From Batrachochytrium dendrobatidis JAM81 (Eukaryota; Chytridiomycota; Chytridiomycetes; Rhizophydiales), in assembly GCF_000203795.2 (NCBI RefSeq), contig NW_006281099.1, positions 109,677-173,676 on the forward strand: a DNA stretch of 64,000 nucleotides. The letters are read 5' to 3'. Both the position numbers and the translations under genes were made by a program. Shown piece by piece: positions 1-11,012 of the stretch (the first letter of the stretch is position 1; every line of letters starts with the position of its first letter). The notes under the pieces are model-generated. The model made no database searches. It was not told where the DNA came from and worked only from the letters and a program-made list of their open reading frames with translations.

Positions 1-1041
1 TGATACAGAAAAAGAGTAAAGCCTTCATAGTCAAAATATAAAAGCCAAACATTGGTCATGTGGATAGATTAGATTTGGAGTAGCATAAATTGAACAAGCA
101 AACGAACTGGTAGTTGAGTACGCAGGAGCGGATATTACACAGAGCAAGGTGTAACAGCAGTTGAAAGTGCTCATGGCCACAACTACCATTTTTGGTTTCT
201 AGTAACATGGCATGAATTTGAATTTGGCCAACAGCAGAAATAAAGTAAAAGCAAACATGCATGTCTATTTCAATCCAAGTGGAAAGTCATTGCAGATGAG
301 CTGGCACATATTCCTATGCTTCGAGTATCCAGGGTATAAAACGAACTTGACATGTACAAACTTACGCTTGGTAAGTGGGTTCTTGACGCACATGGCTTAA
401 TTCCTCTCATCTCTAATACTGTCCGCGGTCAATAAAATTATAGTAAAATGTAATGTGGTGCCGAATTTGAAGACAAAACTGATTAAAGATGCCCAGCTTG
501 AATCAATTGAGTAATGAGGGCTTGGATGGCGTAGTTGAAATATACAAAGATTAAGCTTTAAATTACGACTAAATTCAGCTGAAAGGGAATGGGCGGTCGA
601 GATGGCAACTAAAAGCCTATTTGAATAAACCAAGTCAGACTGGATGGTGGCTAAGTAAGCGGCACTCTACAGACTGAACAGCTCGAAATCTAATATACGA
701 ACTAGTCTAAGTTAATATGACCCCATTCAGCTGCTCAACAGTCAGGCTTTATAAACCACAAGTCGGTAAACTCCGCTTCTGTATTAATCAACTCTCCGCT
801 TGTAATCTATCCAGTCAATGTTTGTCATATGTATATCTTGTCATTACTGATCTAAATCTAGAGTTTATGCGGCTTGAAAAACATTTTATCTAACCAACAA
901 GCTAAACATAAATGAAAAAGCTGGTACATCAACCATTCCCAACATTACTTTTAAATACCCTAGCCAACCCAACTCAGTCCAAACCGTAATGGAATACACA
1001 ATGATCAATATAGGCTGTGAGAAATTCGTACATTTAAAAAA
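1..1041. other. Gene-poor stretch, no supported gene
   Basis: I see no open frame with family resemblance or consistent splice sites here on either strand. The short ORFs present (under 80 codons) have unremarkable composition. The right edge must include the 3' untranslated region of the minus-strand eS25 gene. A gene extending in from beyond the left edge cannot be excluded. Confidence 0.5.
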
Positions 1042-1689
1042 TTACTCCTCGTCAACAACCATTTTGGACTTGGTAGTCTTCTCCTTGGACTCTTCTTCAG
1101 CATCCTCGGCCTAATCAAATATAGCAAAATAAAATGTTAGGTTCATGGTCTCATCACCAACTATATACCAAAGCCAAAAGTACCTTGGTCGCACGAGTGT
1201 AGATGCCTTGAGAACCATGGCAAGAAACAACACGAATGAGACCCTTGGACTCAAGCTCACGAATAGCAGCACGAGCAAGAGAGCCGTTGATGCGAAGACG
1301 ATCGACCAAAATAGATGTGGTCACAAGCTTGAAAGTAGGAACCTCTTTGTAAAGCTTCTCATAGGTAGGCTTATCAAACACAACAGCGTTGTTGAACTTG
1401 TCCTTGACACGGCCCTTTGACCACTTCTATACTCGCAAAACCATGTTAGTGATCTACCTATACCATTTAGAACCAGTCAAACCATTACTGTAGGTGTATA
1501 CATTCTAGCATAGAACGAACCTTCTTTGCTCCAGCCTGGTAGTGTTGATCCATTTTAAAAAGCAATCCAATAAAGTGGTTAGCAAACAGTGTCCTGATAG
1601 GTCTCATGCATGCATGGATGGATGAATCAACCATCAATAGACATAGTAGATGCATGCATAGACGGTGTAGTAGAACAGTGACGCACCAT
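1042..1689 (-). CDS. RPS25: 40S ribosomal protein eS25 (RPS25)
   Basis: Small-subunit ribosomal protein. The core exon (1184-1426) encodes [10 protein letters not shown], then [19 protein letters not shown] and [20 protein letters not shown], the eS25 winged-helix core. The last exon (1042-1110) encodes an acidic/Lys tail ending KSKMVVDEE. The 5' end is uncertain. My preferred model has a bare ATG at 1687-1689 as exon 1 (donor GTGCGT), exon 2 at 1521-1535 (AGAKK), then the core, giving 109 residues, close to the usual eS25 length. The alternative is the ATG at 1551-1553, which adds MDQHYQ and gives 114 residues. The donor after exon 2 is the weak GTTCGT. I prefer the first model because uL1 and eS8 in this window also have minute first exons followed by an intron with the same GCATGCATGGATG-like block. 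Confidence 0.9.
1604..1665 (-). promoter_or_regulatory. GCATGCATGGATGG block in RPS25 intron 1 / 5' region
   Basis: On the + strand it contains ATGCATGCATGGATGGATG and, about 35 bp further on, a second GATGCATGCATAG. The same words recur near the 5' ends of uL1 (about 5966-6003) and eS8 (about 30232-30300). It is palindromic in part (ATGCATGCAT). A transcription-factor site or intronic enhancer for ribosomal-protein genes is an inference from this co-occurrence. Confidence 0.45.
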
Positions 1690-1798
1690 ATTTGAAAATC
1701 CTGTAGTTGTGCAGTTCAAAACATCAAGTCACTTTCAATATCACTTGAATTTCAATATCCTGAGGACACGTTATAAATCAATTTTATTCCAACATCAA

Positions 1799-2297
1799 TC
1801 ACTGGGTTGAATTCAAGTAAATCTGAACTCTCTTTAAATGTGCAGTTAGTTCTGTAACAAGAGTTTCTAGTTGAGTAACCGATCTTTCTAGGTCACTGAT
1901 TTGTCGAATACGCCCATCCAAGTGCTCATCTATCTCTGGCGTTATTAGATATTCAAGTACAAAAACGGCCAATAAACCACTTCAATACCAATAGCCACTT
2001 ACAGTTGTGATGTAACACATTAGTATGTGATAGCAGTTTCTGTGCAGTTTTGCTCATGTCTACATATTTATCCTTGGCAGCTATATTGAGTACCTCGATT
2101 GCTTGAAAGTCGCTTTGCATGGCTACAGAATGATAAACACATGAGCCAGGGTGAATGGATAACTGATAGTAAATAAACATCTCAACAGCCCATTGGACTC
2201 AATGCAGATTGAATATCTTACATATATATTCATTCTGAAGTATTTTGGCAGTTTGCTGCAAGTGTATTTCAATGTCTTGATCTGGAACTCCTCTCAT
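1799..2297 (-). CDS. BLOC-1 complex subunit 2-like protein
   Basis: Three exons join in frame with canonical GT-AG introns: 2222-2297, 2003-2122 and 1799-1929, giving 108 residues. The product is a short, almost wholly alpha-helical coiled-coil protein. The middle (DFQAIEVLNIAAKDKYVDMS) and the end (RIRQISDLERSVTQLETLV) resemble the BLOC1S2 pattern of a D-x-L-E-x-LN segment, a KY-x-DM segment and a C-terminal heptad helix. In other eukaryotes this subunit belongs to BLOC-1/BORC, which govern endosome-lysosome sorting and positioning. The assignment rests on pattern resemblance and length, so another small coiled-coil subunit is possible. A MITE begins 4 bp beyond the start codon, so all upstream control sequence lies inside or beyond that element. 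Confidence 0.55.
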
Positions 2298-2300
2298 TTA

Positions 2301-2633
2301 CAGCCGTTATTCACGTAAAATGGAATAAATAATCGAGTCAAAATACATGAAAACAGTCATGTTTGATTGTTGCCAATCTTACTGGAAACACTGCTCTGAA
2401 ACCCCAAACATTACAAGTATCGAGTGATCATGAAAACAGCAGTTGTATTTCCGACTGCAATCTTTGTTTTCTTGAACTAGGATGCATCGGATTAGAATAC
2501 AACACAACTTTTATACAAGAAGCAATCCATTTCTAGTAGGAAAGCGGAACAAATATCCAACCATTGCTTATTCTGGAGTAAAATATAATTGCAAGATAAA
2601 TACAAACGTTTTCATCTTACGTAAATATGACTG
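2301..2633. mobile_element. MITE copy 1 (TIR, TA flanks)
   Basis: A 333-bp element. The left end reads CAGCCGTTATTCACGTAAAA and the right end is its approximate inverted repeat (TCTTACGTAAATATGACTG). TA lies immediately outside both ends (2299-2300 and 2634-2635). The interior shares the family words TTTTCTTGAACTAG, ATCCAACCATTG and AAGATAAATACAA with the other copies. There is no transposase ORF. It abuts the BLOC1S2 start codon. Confidence 0.8.
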
Positions 2634-2635
2634 TA

Positions 2636-3000
2636 AAAATGTCCAAACTGACTGTTTTGAAAACAGGTTCAGGTATCCATAAATCCGACCACGCCTAATC
2701 AATGCTGGTCTGTTCATCTCCAATCTGTTCAACATTTCCTCACTCTAGAATAGCAAGATATTGATGCTCATTACCAAGCAAACCTTTAAGCATTGCCATA
2801 TCTGACCGTCTTGCAATAAAGTCTTGGCATGTGCCACAACCTAAACTCCGCTCTTAAAGATTAAGGTTTGACGTTAATGCGGCCAAGTGCCACGAATTAT
2901 CTGATACTATCATCGGAAAATGCACTAGAATAATCCTTTAAAACACTGTATTTACCCTCGACTATCCTTGTTGGAAATCCTTCAGATCTGTATTAAATCA
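2636..3000. other. Intergenic region upstream of the Crh-like gene
   Basis: This 365-bp stretch has no supportable coding sequence. It must contain the promoter of the plus-strand Crh-like gene and any distal promoter of the divergent BLOC1S2-like gene that lies beyond the MITE. Confidence 0.4.
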
Positions 3001-4541
3001 ATGTACTCTCTGTCACCTGTATTCGCGCTGACGCTGTTGGCTGCCAAGCTTATTTTGACCGTCATGGCTGATCCTAGCACTCAAGGAAACTGCATAACGG
3101 GTCGCATCACATTTGATGAAAAGCGCACCAGTAAGGTGCCAATGCATGTCGATATGCCTGCATTTCCTCCTTCGATTATAAATATTGTCTCGACAGATAC
3201 AACCATTGATTATGCTCCTCAAAATGTCAAGGTAAATCTACTGCTTTTGACATGATTACAAACCATGTATTCATTGTTATTCTAATTCAACCATGCTACT
3301 TAATCCATAGTTTATGGAAGGTGGTGGTGTTACCCTCAGTCTAACTAAAAATGATAATGCCACTGCTACTGGAACTCGAATTTCGTCAAGTCGATATATG
3401 CTATATGGCCGCATTACAGCTCGCATTAAAGCCGTCCCATATGCTGGAGCCATCACGACATTCATTACCATGTCTGAAAGTAAAGACGAAATTGATTGGT
3501 AAATGTGCTTGTTTATTTTGACTTTCTGTCCACATGTTTAATTTAACCAACCTTACTGCCTTGTCAACATTACAAAATTGTAGGGAAATGGTCGGAAGTG
3601 AGACCAACGTTGCACAAACCAATGTGTTTTATAAGGGCATTCAAGAGTTTGGAGTCCATAGCACATCAGAAAATCTCACCGATACGTCCCAATGGCACGA
3701 GTATACGATTGACTGGAAACATGATTCACTTACTTGGTCAGTTGATGGCACTCAACGTCGCAAACTTGATCGTACAAGTTCTTTATCTCCCATGACACCT
3801 CCAGGAGAGTATTGGTTTCCTACTACTCCATCACGCGTACAAGTTTCAGTTTGGGATGCTGGATCTTCTCCAGACAAAGGCACTTCTCGATGGGGAGGTG
3901 GTCCAATTCCTTGGGGATCTGAAAAAGCCATTTCTGCACAATTCGAGTATATTGATATTCAGTGTTATAATGATGATGATCAGCCAGTCAAAAAATGGCC
4001 CGCTGATGCTTCGAATCCTGATCGAGATATCGATACACCCATCGCTCCAGTTTCTATTCCAAATCGACAAGTAGATCCGTCTCCTACTGCTACTAGTACT
4101 TGGGGTGAAAGTCTACCCAGTACTTGGAGTGAAAGCCCATCCAGCACTTGGAGTGAAAGTTCATCCAGTACTTGGGGTGAAAGCTCATCCAGCACTTGGG
4201 GTGAAAGTTTACCCAACACTTGGACTGCCACTACTACTTTGGAGAATACCAATACACCCATGACATGGACAAGCTCGTCTGTTTGGCCTACATCTACATG
4301 GAAAACTAAACCGCGTAAATGCAAAGCCAGATCTGTATGGCCTATCGAAAAAGTAGCAACAACATCATCCTATTGGGTTAGACATACTACTAACCCCGAA
4401 CCAACCCAAATTGTTCCACAAGCTCCACCCATTTTCAGTCAGAATGAGCCCATCGTCAGTGCTGCTGACACCCATCACACCCATTCAATGATTTATGTTG
4501 CATTCATCAGTATATGTGTTGTCGGTGTTATGGCGATGTAA
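3001..4541 (+). CDS. GH16 Crh-type cell-wall transglycosylase (GPI-type)
   Basis: Exons 3001-3231, 3311-3498 and 3584-4541 give 458 residues. Residues 1-23 or so form a signal peptide. The GH16 active-site motif DEIDWE is split by intron 2 (DEIDW/EMVG); its two glutamates are the expected nucleophile and acid/base. Downstream come FGVHSTS, WHEYTIDWKHDSLTWSVDG and WGGGPIPWG, typical of the Crh1/Utr2 family, which links chitin to beta-glucan in fungal walls. The C-terminal third is Ser/Thr-rich with about six tandem TWSES/TWGES units (about 4090-4230), and the protein ends in a hydrophobic tail consistent with a GPI signal. I chose the ATG at 3001 over an in-frame ATG at 2968 because it gives a cleaner signal peptide. 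The substrate is inferred from the family only. Confidence 0.85.
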
Positions 4542-4568
4542 TGGTATAAAAAGCTTATTGTCTTAATA

Positions 4569-4997
4569 CTACCGTATTCGCATAAATGAAACACCAACAA
4601 GTGTCAACATATAATAAACCATCATGAAATGATAACTCGTTATATTTACTGGATAGTGTTGTTCAGAGTTTCTTGACACCTTACTGGTTTTTTGATGATT
4701 GATCCAAAAACGACTGTTGTCTTGCCTTTTTGAACTAGAGCGTATTCGAGGTTTGGGTTACATCAAACTTGATTTTGGATTGCAACGAATGAATCTGGTA
4801 ATTGTACAATGTATGGTTATGCCAAATGAGGACCATCTCAGTTTAAAACTACAGTTTGATTGTGTGCATCATAGGATGGTCACCGTTTGGAACAGTCAAT
4901 TTCTAGTAAAGTGACGAATATTCAACCATTGTATATTCCAAAGCAAAATAGTGACTCGAGATGGACACAATTGCTTCGCTTTATGTCAATACGGCCA
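4569..4997. mobile_element. MITE copy 2, degenerate ends
   Basis: The left end CTACCGTATTCGCATAAATG and the right end GTCAATACGGCCA are decayed forms of the family TIR, with TA on both outer sides (4567-4568, 4998-4999). The interior shares ATAATAAACCATC, TACTGGATAGTGTTG and ATTCAACCATTGTATATTCC with other copies. It starts 27 bp after the stop codon of the Crh-like gene. The exact ends are less certain than for copy 1. Confidence 0.65.
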
Positions 4998-5275
4998 TAA
5001 AACGAATGTTACTTGCATTAATAGATTCCCATTCTAATTCACTTGGACAGATTCTTGACAAAAATATAAACACATTTCGAAAAGTTCAACAATACTTCAT
5101 TTAGTCCAGCTCCCAAGGCACACATCTTAAAGACATGTGTTGGTGATGCGCAAAGCTAGCACAAGTAGTGGCTGTCAAGACAAAAGAATAGATAAATGAT
5201 CCTTCAAAAGCCTAGACATGCACATTACTTAAAAATAGCCCATACACAGAATCTGTTAGAGCTAAAAAAAACTGT

Positions 5276-6023
5276 CTAGTAGATACGGACAGGTTTTCCC
5301 ATGGAAGTCTTGATAAACAACGACTTGACATTCTGCCAGTTCTTTTTGAGCAGGGAAACGAGGAAATTGATAGACATCATGATGTTGGTAACCAACATGT
5401 CCTCAGTCATCTGAACATGACCGACAGCAACACCAAGGCAAAGCACCTTCTTCAACTGGAACTTGATGGTGGATTTGATCTCCTTGATCTTATCCTCGAG
5501 ATTGTCAGTGTGAGAGACGGGAGTGGGGAATTTACCAGCCTTGGATAGACCGGGACCAAGCAAACGGGGAATCTGCTTGATCAAAGCCTCAGAGGCAAGG
5601 AAAGCATCGTACTTTTTAGCAAGTTTCTTGATCATTTTCTTGTTCTTGTTGAGTTTCTTGAGATCGTCAACAGACATGAAGTCAAGAGCAATAGCCTTGG
5701 CCTGATCAATGTGGGCAGCATCGGCAAGAATGCAGAGCTTCATCTTGGGCTTGGGGATATTGGGAAGAACGACAGTTCCAGAGAAACGCTTGTCACGCTG
5801 GGGATCGTAGTTCTTGAGACCAATCTGAAGTTCGACGGTCTCGACAAACTGACGAGGCTTAACATTGATGGCATGGTCCATGATGGACTGGACCGAGGTA
5901 CGGACCGCAGAGGGCTGAACTTTGCTGCTATATAGTTTTAAAATCCAAGTTAAAGTTAGTAGGTTGATGATGCATGCTTGGAAACATGGATGGATGCATA
6001 GTCAAGCCATCTACGTACGACAT
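5276..6023 (-). CDS. RPL10A: 60S ribosomal protein uL1 (RPL10A)
   Basis: Large-subunit ribosomal protein of the L1 stalk. A 5-nt exon 1 (ATGTC, 6019-6023) followed by donor GTACGT joins exon 2 (5276-5927) to give [11 protein letters not shown] and a 218-residue protein, the usual eukaryotic uL1 length. Family motifs include [41 protein letters not shown] and the C-terminal [12 protein letters not shown]. The 91-bp intron carries the GCATGC...GGATGGATGCAT block also seen in the eS25 and eS8 genes. The gene is divergent from the phosphatase gene at 6383, so the roughly 360-bp spacer is a shared promoter region. Confidence 0.95.
5966..6003 (-). promoter_or_regulatory. GCATGC/GGATGGATGCAT block in RPL10A intron 1
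   Basis: On the + strand it reads GATGATGCATGC followed by ATGGATGGATGCATAG, within the first intron and about 15 bp from the donor site. Its similarity to blocks in the eS25 and eS8 genes is visible by eye. No function is shown by the sequence alone. Confidence 0.45.
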
Positions 6024-6382
6024 GAAGAAGTTGTGTTGGTAACGAGATCAAAAGCTCGATAGCTCAAGTTTAATTCAAAGTATCGTTCACGTGTTCAAGT
6101 CAAATCTTAACTATAGTCACGTGAATATACTCATACAGACCAACACAACGTCGCTGTACACGACCAGCTGAAACATTGACCATACGATTGAGTTGTTGCT
6201 GACTACTCGAGTGGTTGGTCTTGCATGGCGTGGATCTATGAAAGTGGCGTACATAAAGCATGATTATGCTTTTCCACTGTAAATCCATGTCAGATCTCCA
6301 CCAGATCCGCATATTTAAACTTGCTTCTTTGCCCCCATTTCCATTATATACTCGACTTTTGAAATCTCATTCGACTACTAAA
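6024..6382. other. Bidirectional promoter region RPL10A / LMW phosphatase
   Basis: A 359-bp non-coding spacer between divergent start codons. It contains a CACGTG word near 6089 and other CACGTGA words. No coding sequence is evident. Confidence 0.5.
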
Positions 6383-7050
6383 ATGCCTCCAACCAAGCCA
6401 AACACCAAGATCAATAACAAGCCTGTTTCCGTTCTGTTCGTCTGTCTTGGTATGTCATATACACGCTACTTTACTAGTCAATGTATTGCCTGCTAACCTC
6501 TATCTCTGGCTTAAATAGGAAACATTTGCCGTAGCCCAATGGGTAAAGCCGTTGACATTCATACCATAAGCATCCTTGTTTTCTAACAACCTTTTGTTTG
6601 CAATCTATAGCCGAGGCAACTTTTAAACATATTGTTGCAGAGCGAAAGCTGGATGCACATTTTTCATGCATTGATTCTGCTGGTACAGGACCATACCATA
6701 TTGGCGAACTTCCAGATAGGAGATCCACTGACACATGCCATAAAAATGGAGTAACTGTCAATCACAAAGGACGTCAACTCACTCTGGCTGATTTTGAAAA
6801 GTTTGACTGGATTCTGTGTATGGATGATGCCAACGTGTCCAACGTAAAGTCCATGATGCCTAGTGGCTGCAAGACTCAGGTGCAGCTGCTTGGGTTTTTT
6901 GATCCTCACAAGACCCTGAGTAATGATGGCCATATCATTATAGATCCATATTATGGTGAAATGGATGGATTCCAGCTAAACTTTGAACAATGTCGTCGTG
7001 CTACAAACGGGTTTTTGAAACATTTGGGCATGGAGACTGCTGCTCATTGA
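6383..7050 (+). CDS. Low molecular weight protein-tyrosine phosphatase
   Basis: Exons 6383-6449, 6519-6542 and 6611-7050 give 176 residues, close to the family norm of about 160. The active-site loop is assembled across two introns as VCLGNICRSPMAEA, containing the C-x5-R phosphate-binding signature with catalytic Cys and Arg. The catalytic Asp lies in the C-terminal DPYYG motif. The family (yeast Ltp1, human ACP1) dephosphorylates phosphotyrosine proteins in the cytosol. The physiological substrate cannot be read from sequence. All key residues are intact. Confidence 0.92.
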
Positions 7051-7249
7051 CACTCTTGTCAAGAGCCCTGGCTTTTATGATTTGGCTTGTTTTAAACTAT
7101 CCACCGCATACTTTGAAAGCAGTCAAGCATGTGCAACCCAAGGATGTTGATGAATTGGGAAATGCTATAATAAAAGCTATTGTTTTGGTATACTTTCTCA
7201 GCCAGAATATACATCTTCAATCTGGCACAACACAAGTTTAATAATATGA

Positions 7250-10168
7250 TTACTTTATAGATCCACCATTACTATGTCCTTCCGTATTGTCGTGGTTGGG
7301 ATTCGTATCTGCATTAGATCGTCCAATACCACCTCCACGCACCAGAGATCCAGACCGTGATGATAGTCCAGGAACAGTGATGTCGCTTGGAATACGAATA
7401 GTCCTTACAGTTCTAGCAATCGCTCTTCGTTTGACATGTCTCGATCCTGAGTATGAAAAGCCATGCGATGTCACACTTAGCCCACTCATGGATCGAGTTT
7501 CAAGCCCATCTTGCTGTGGCAAAGCGGCAAATGAATTGCAAGGGGACACTCCGTTTTGTCCTCGATGTGGTATTGTATTTGTGGCACCATTAAAGGATGT
7601 TGATGTGGCTGCTCGATATGTATAATGCTCTAGATCATGTGTGTATGGGGATATCGTGTGGTTGGAATTCATCAGATTGGCCAAATGTGCTGCAACTTCG
7701 TTGTCAGAAGGTTGGAGTACTACATGATGTGGTGTTTCTGAATGAGATGGATGCACTTCATGTTCACATAAACTTTGAGCACTACCACCTGCATCTTGAT
7801 CAAAATCGCTATTCTGACGATTACGATGATGCTGTCCATGTCCAAACTCGCTTCGATCTGGAGAAGCATACTTGCCCTGTCGAGATGATAGAGGCATTGA
7901 CGCTATTGATGTAACAGAATTTTCTCGTGACCGATATCGAGTCTGACTGCCACCTGTGTTGGGCATAAAATCCTTCGAGTTTCTCAAACGCTGACCATTC
8001 TGATTATAAGTGCGTTGGCTGAGGTTTCCTTGAAGTGGTTGAACAGATTCATCACCACGTTGAGGCGAAACCATGGGTGTTTCATGACGATTCTTGCTAT
8101 TTTGTCGATGACGCGACGTGTCATGATGTCCATGCCGATTAGAGTGAGGCAATCGTTGTTGTGGAGGTGCAAGAAATTGTCGATCTGGCTCTTGTATAGG
8201 ACGATGCCATACTGTCCCGTGTTGCACCTGGCCTTTTCGGTACATATGAGTTCCTTCAGCAAAAACAGCAGGAGACGATTGCACAGAAAGAGCATCGTCA
8301 GTGTTGGACAATGAGTGATCAATTATTACAGAACTTTCATGGTTGCGGCGTGATTGAGTCTTAAATACTGATACAGATGGAATTCTCGATCCATCGTGTA
8401 GCTTTGAAGATGTACCTTGCTGACTCTGTTCATTTTGTCGAGATTCTTCTGCATTTGACATTTGATCTGTTGCTTGTTTAGGAAAAATCGGATGAGCTGT
8501 AAAGCGAAGACCTGGAGTAGTCGAGGAGGGAGGTGAAAATAACGATCCTCCGTATATAGCCATACGATGATACTCGCTAGAAAGACCAACGTTTGTAATA
8601 GATCCAGCAGCTAAATGGGGTGGGTAGTGAAACTGAACATTAGATGCTAGGTTTGGAGTAACGCGGCCATCAATACTAGAACTGATTGTAAATCCAGACA
8701 TGGCAGCTGATACAGATGATTGGCTTTGAGAGGTTGGTATATCGACTAAAAGACTGCTACGCTTGGGGGATTGTACCTTTGCATTTCTAGTGGGTAAAGT
8801 TGCTATTCCACCTTCAGATTTCTGTTGTGCTTCTTGCAAAAATACGTGCGTAAGCCCGAGCTCGGCAGCTTCAGGAATGCCAGTTTGTGACAGGCTTCTG
8901 TACAACACATACCCTTCATTTTCAGATTCTTGGTCCAAAGTATATCCATCTTTTTCCACAGACTCATTTCCGCTCCATTTTTGCTGGGAAGTATAAGGCC
9001 CATTCCTACGAAATGACGAGTCGTGTTGCTGTCTGATGTCTGCATAGTTTTTGTTTAAATGTGTACGATCCTGTGCATATCTATCCATGCTTTCAAGCTC
9101 ATAAGCAGAAGGATCATAGTACATGGGCGGATTGCCTGCAACCCCATTCACTTTAGATTGATACTCCTGTCTGTCATCGTACCCCTGCTCACTGGCCCGA
9201 CTACTCCTGGAACCGTATGATCTAGACAGTTTAGCCTCTGCTTTAGCTTTTGCAGTATCCGCCGCCTGTTGATTCAAAACTACGAGCGATAAATTATGCA
9301 CCATCTGTGGCAAATCATTCTGAAATAGATTCCTTAATTGAGCTTCGATCTGCGTCTGCAAAAACTTTCTAATATTTGGGATGTTATCGAATGTCGAATT
9401 TACATCAACGCGCTCGAGTGGATCGTTCTTGAAGACAAGCGTAATACCTCGCTCCTTATCAACCACAAGAACAATAATGCCTCGAAGTTTTACATTGCTA
9501 ATACGGATCTCCATTGGGACAACAAAGGGCTGTTGCGCTGCTAGCATAGTATTTCTGGCATTCAACGTGCGCTGTCGCAATGGAGTTGTCAATGGGTTTG
9601 CCTAGATGGAATAGATTGTATTTACACAAACTGGTCAGGATGATCAATCATGTTTTAAACTGGATTAGCACGGCAAGTCCAATACAAAGTATCTTTACTG
9701 CACTTTTGTCTTGATGAGAATGAATGCATCACCACTATATCCAAGCTTGAATATTCCTTTGAATCGATCTTCAGCCAATTCTCCTATTTCAAGGATTTCC
9801 AGATCGGGAGGCTATCGTCGAGTAGCAGGCCAATAGTATACCATTTGCAGTATATTTGAACCATTCGATTGGACAGTCAACATCAAGAACAATTCATGTG
9901 AGTAAGGAGCTGGTTTCAATTGGGCTTATAGTATTATGATGCACCATAGTAGCCATGGTAAAAATCCACTGCAAGAAATTCCCTGTTGATAACATATAGC
10001 CAGCATGCAGGTCGCTTATACCTTTGTTCCCATATCTAGTTCCTTTACTTCAATGCGACCAACAATATTATCAGGCATGCCACCATTGTTGAGAGCAACA
10101 GTCAGTTGACTCTTGGCCTGGTCCAGAAACTCATCAGAGAACTCTGGCCAGTTGATTTTGAATGACAT
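7250..10168 (-). CDS. MDM34: ERMES subunit Mdm34
   Basis: Outer mitochondrial membrane component of the ER-mitochondria encounter structure, a lipid-transfer tether. Exon 1 (10022-10168) encodes [19 protein letters not shown]. Exon 2 (9704-9811) encodes [19 protein letters not shown] and GYSGDAF. Exon 3 (7250-9601) continues [10 protein letters not shown] and the rest of the SMP lipid-binding domain up to roughly residue 200. The remaining 650 or so residues are a polar, Ser/Gln/His-rich, probably disordered tail, so the 868-residue product is longer than usual for Mdm34. The exon 2/3 junction is odd. Only the weak donor GTGCAG keeps the frame; a better GTAAAG donor 5 bp on would shift it. 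The position VQANPL expected from the family then becomes KANPL. Confidence 0.88.
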
Positions 10169-10350
10169 TCTCTAGCAAAATGTGACAACTTGTTGGGAAA
10201 ACTGCTGAACCCAAAGAGTTGATTAAACCTTTGGCTAATCCACAATCAACACTCCAACAACTGGTTCTTGGAAAAATCTAAACACATTATATTGTCATCC
10301 CAGATTCCTATTTATAAACACATTCCATGTACAAGTGCGGATCCGATCCA

Positions 10351-10849
10351 TCAGCTAATTATATTGAATTGGTACACTGTCACTCGGCCATAAAAGTCTG
10401 TGCTGTTCATAAACACTACTTTGATCTTTTTATATCCATGCGTTGGCTGGGCAATCGGAAACTCTTGCAGCGTGTTGATGTCCTCTGGATAAAACTTCAT
10501 GATCCGATGCCATTCTGTTGATGTTGCATCTGCAGGTGTCAAAGGTTGGCCCAGTAGCTCACACTCTTTGCCTGCAAATCCTCCTTGGAACATAAGTCTG
10601 ATGCTTGTAGGCTGGATAGGCTCTTGATCACTTGTTGAATCTACTTGGATCCACTGTGGACTTCCCTATTCCAACACAACCCAATAAGCAATCCACCTTT
10701 TAAAATGATTGGCTAAATGCATGGCAATGATACTTTACTTGGTCAGAATTCCAACATGTTTCCAAATTGTTATCAACAAGATGTTTTTTGCCATAGTTTG
10801 TTGCATCTCGATTAAGAACAGAGCTCACTCTTGATAACAATCCAATCAT
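10351..10849 (-). CDS. NR2C2AP-like discoidin-fold protein
   Basis: Two exons (10739-10849 and 10351-10665) join in frame to give 141 residues. The sequence follows the animal NR2C2AP/TRA16 pattern throughout: SRVSSVLNRD, YGKKHLVDNNLETCWNSDQ, PQWIQVD, FQGGFAGKECE, KFYPEDINTLQEFPI and STDFYGRVTVYQ. The fold is a galactose-binding (discoidin/F5-8C-like) beta-sandwich. The human protein was described as a nuclear-receptor interactor, which cannot be its ancestral role in fungi, so its function here is unknown. The ATG at 10847 is the first in frame and fits the family start. Confidence 0.8.
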
Positions 10850-11012
10850 ACTGTAATCGTTAATAAACATATATAAAGCTCAATCGTGACGGTGGAAATG
10901 TGAATCAGCCAACTCACCGTAATTGGCTTGCTGTAATCTGAAATTGCATTTTGAATTCAAAGTAAAGTCGTAAACATCAAACTTGCAAATTTTAAACCAT
11001 AATCTAAACTTG

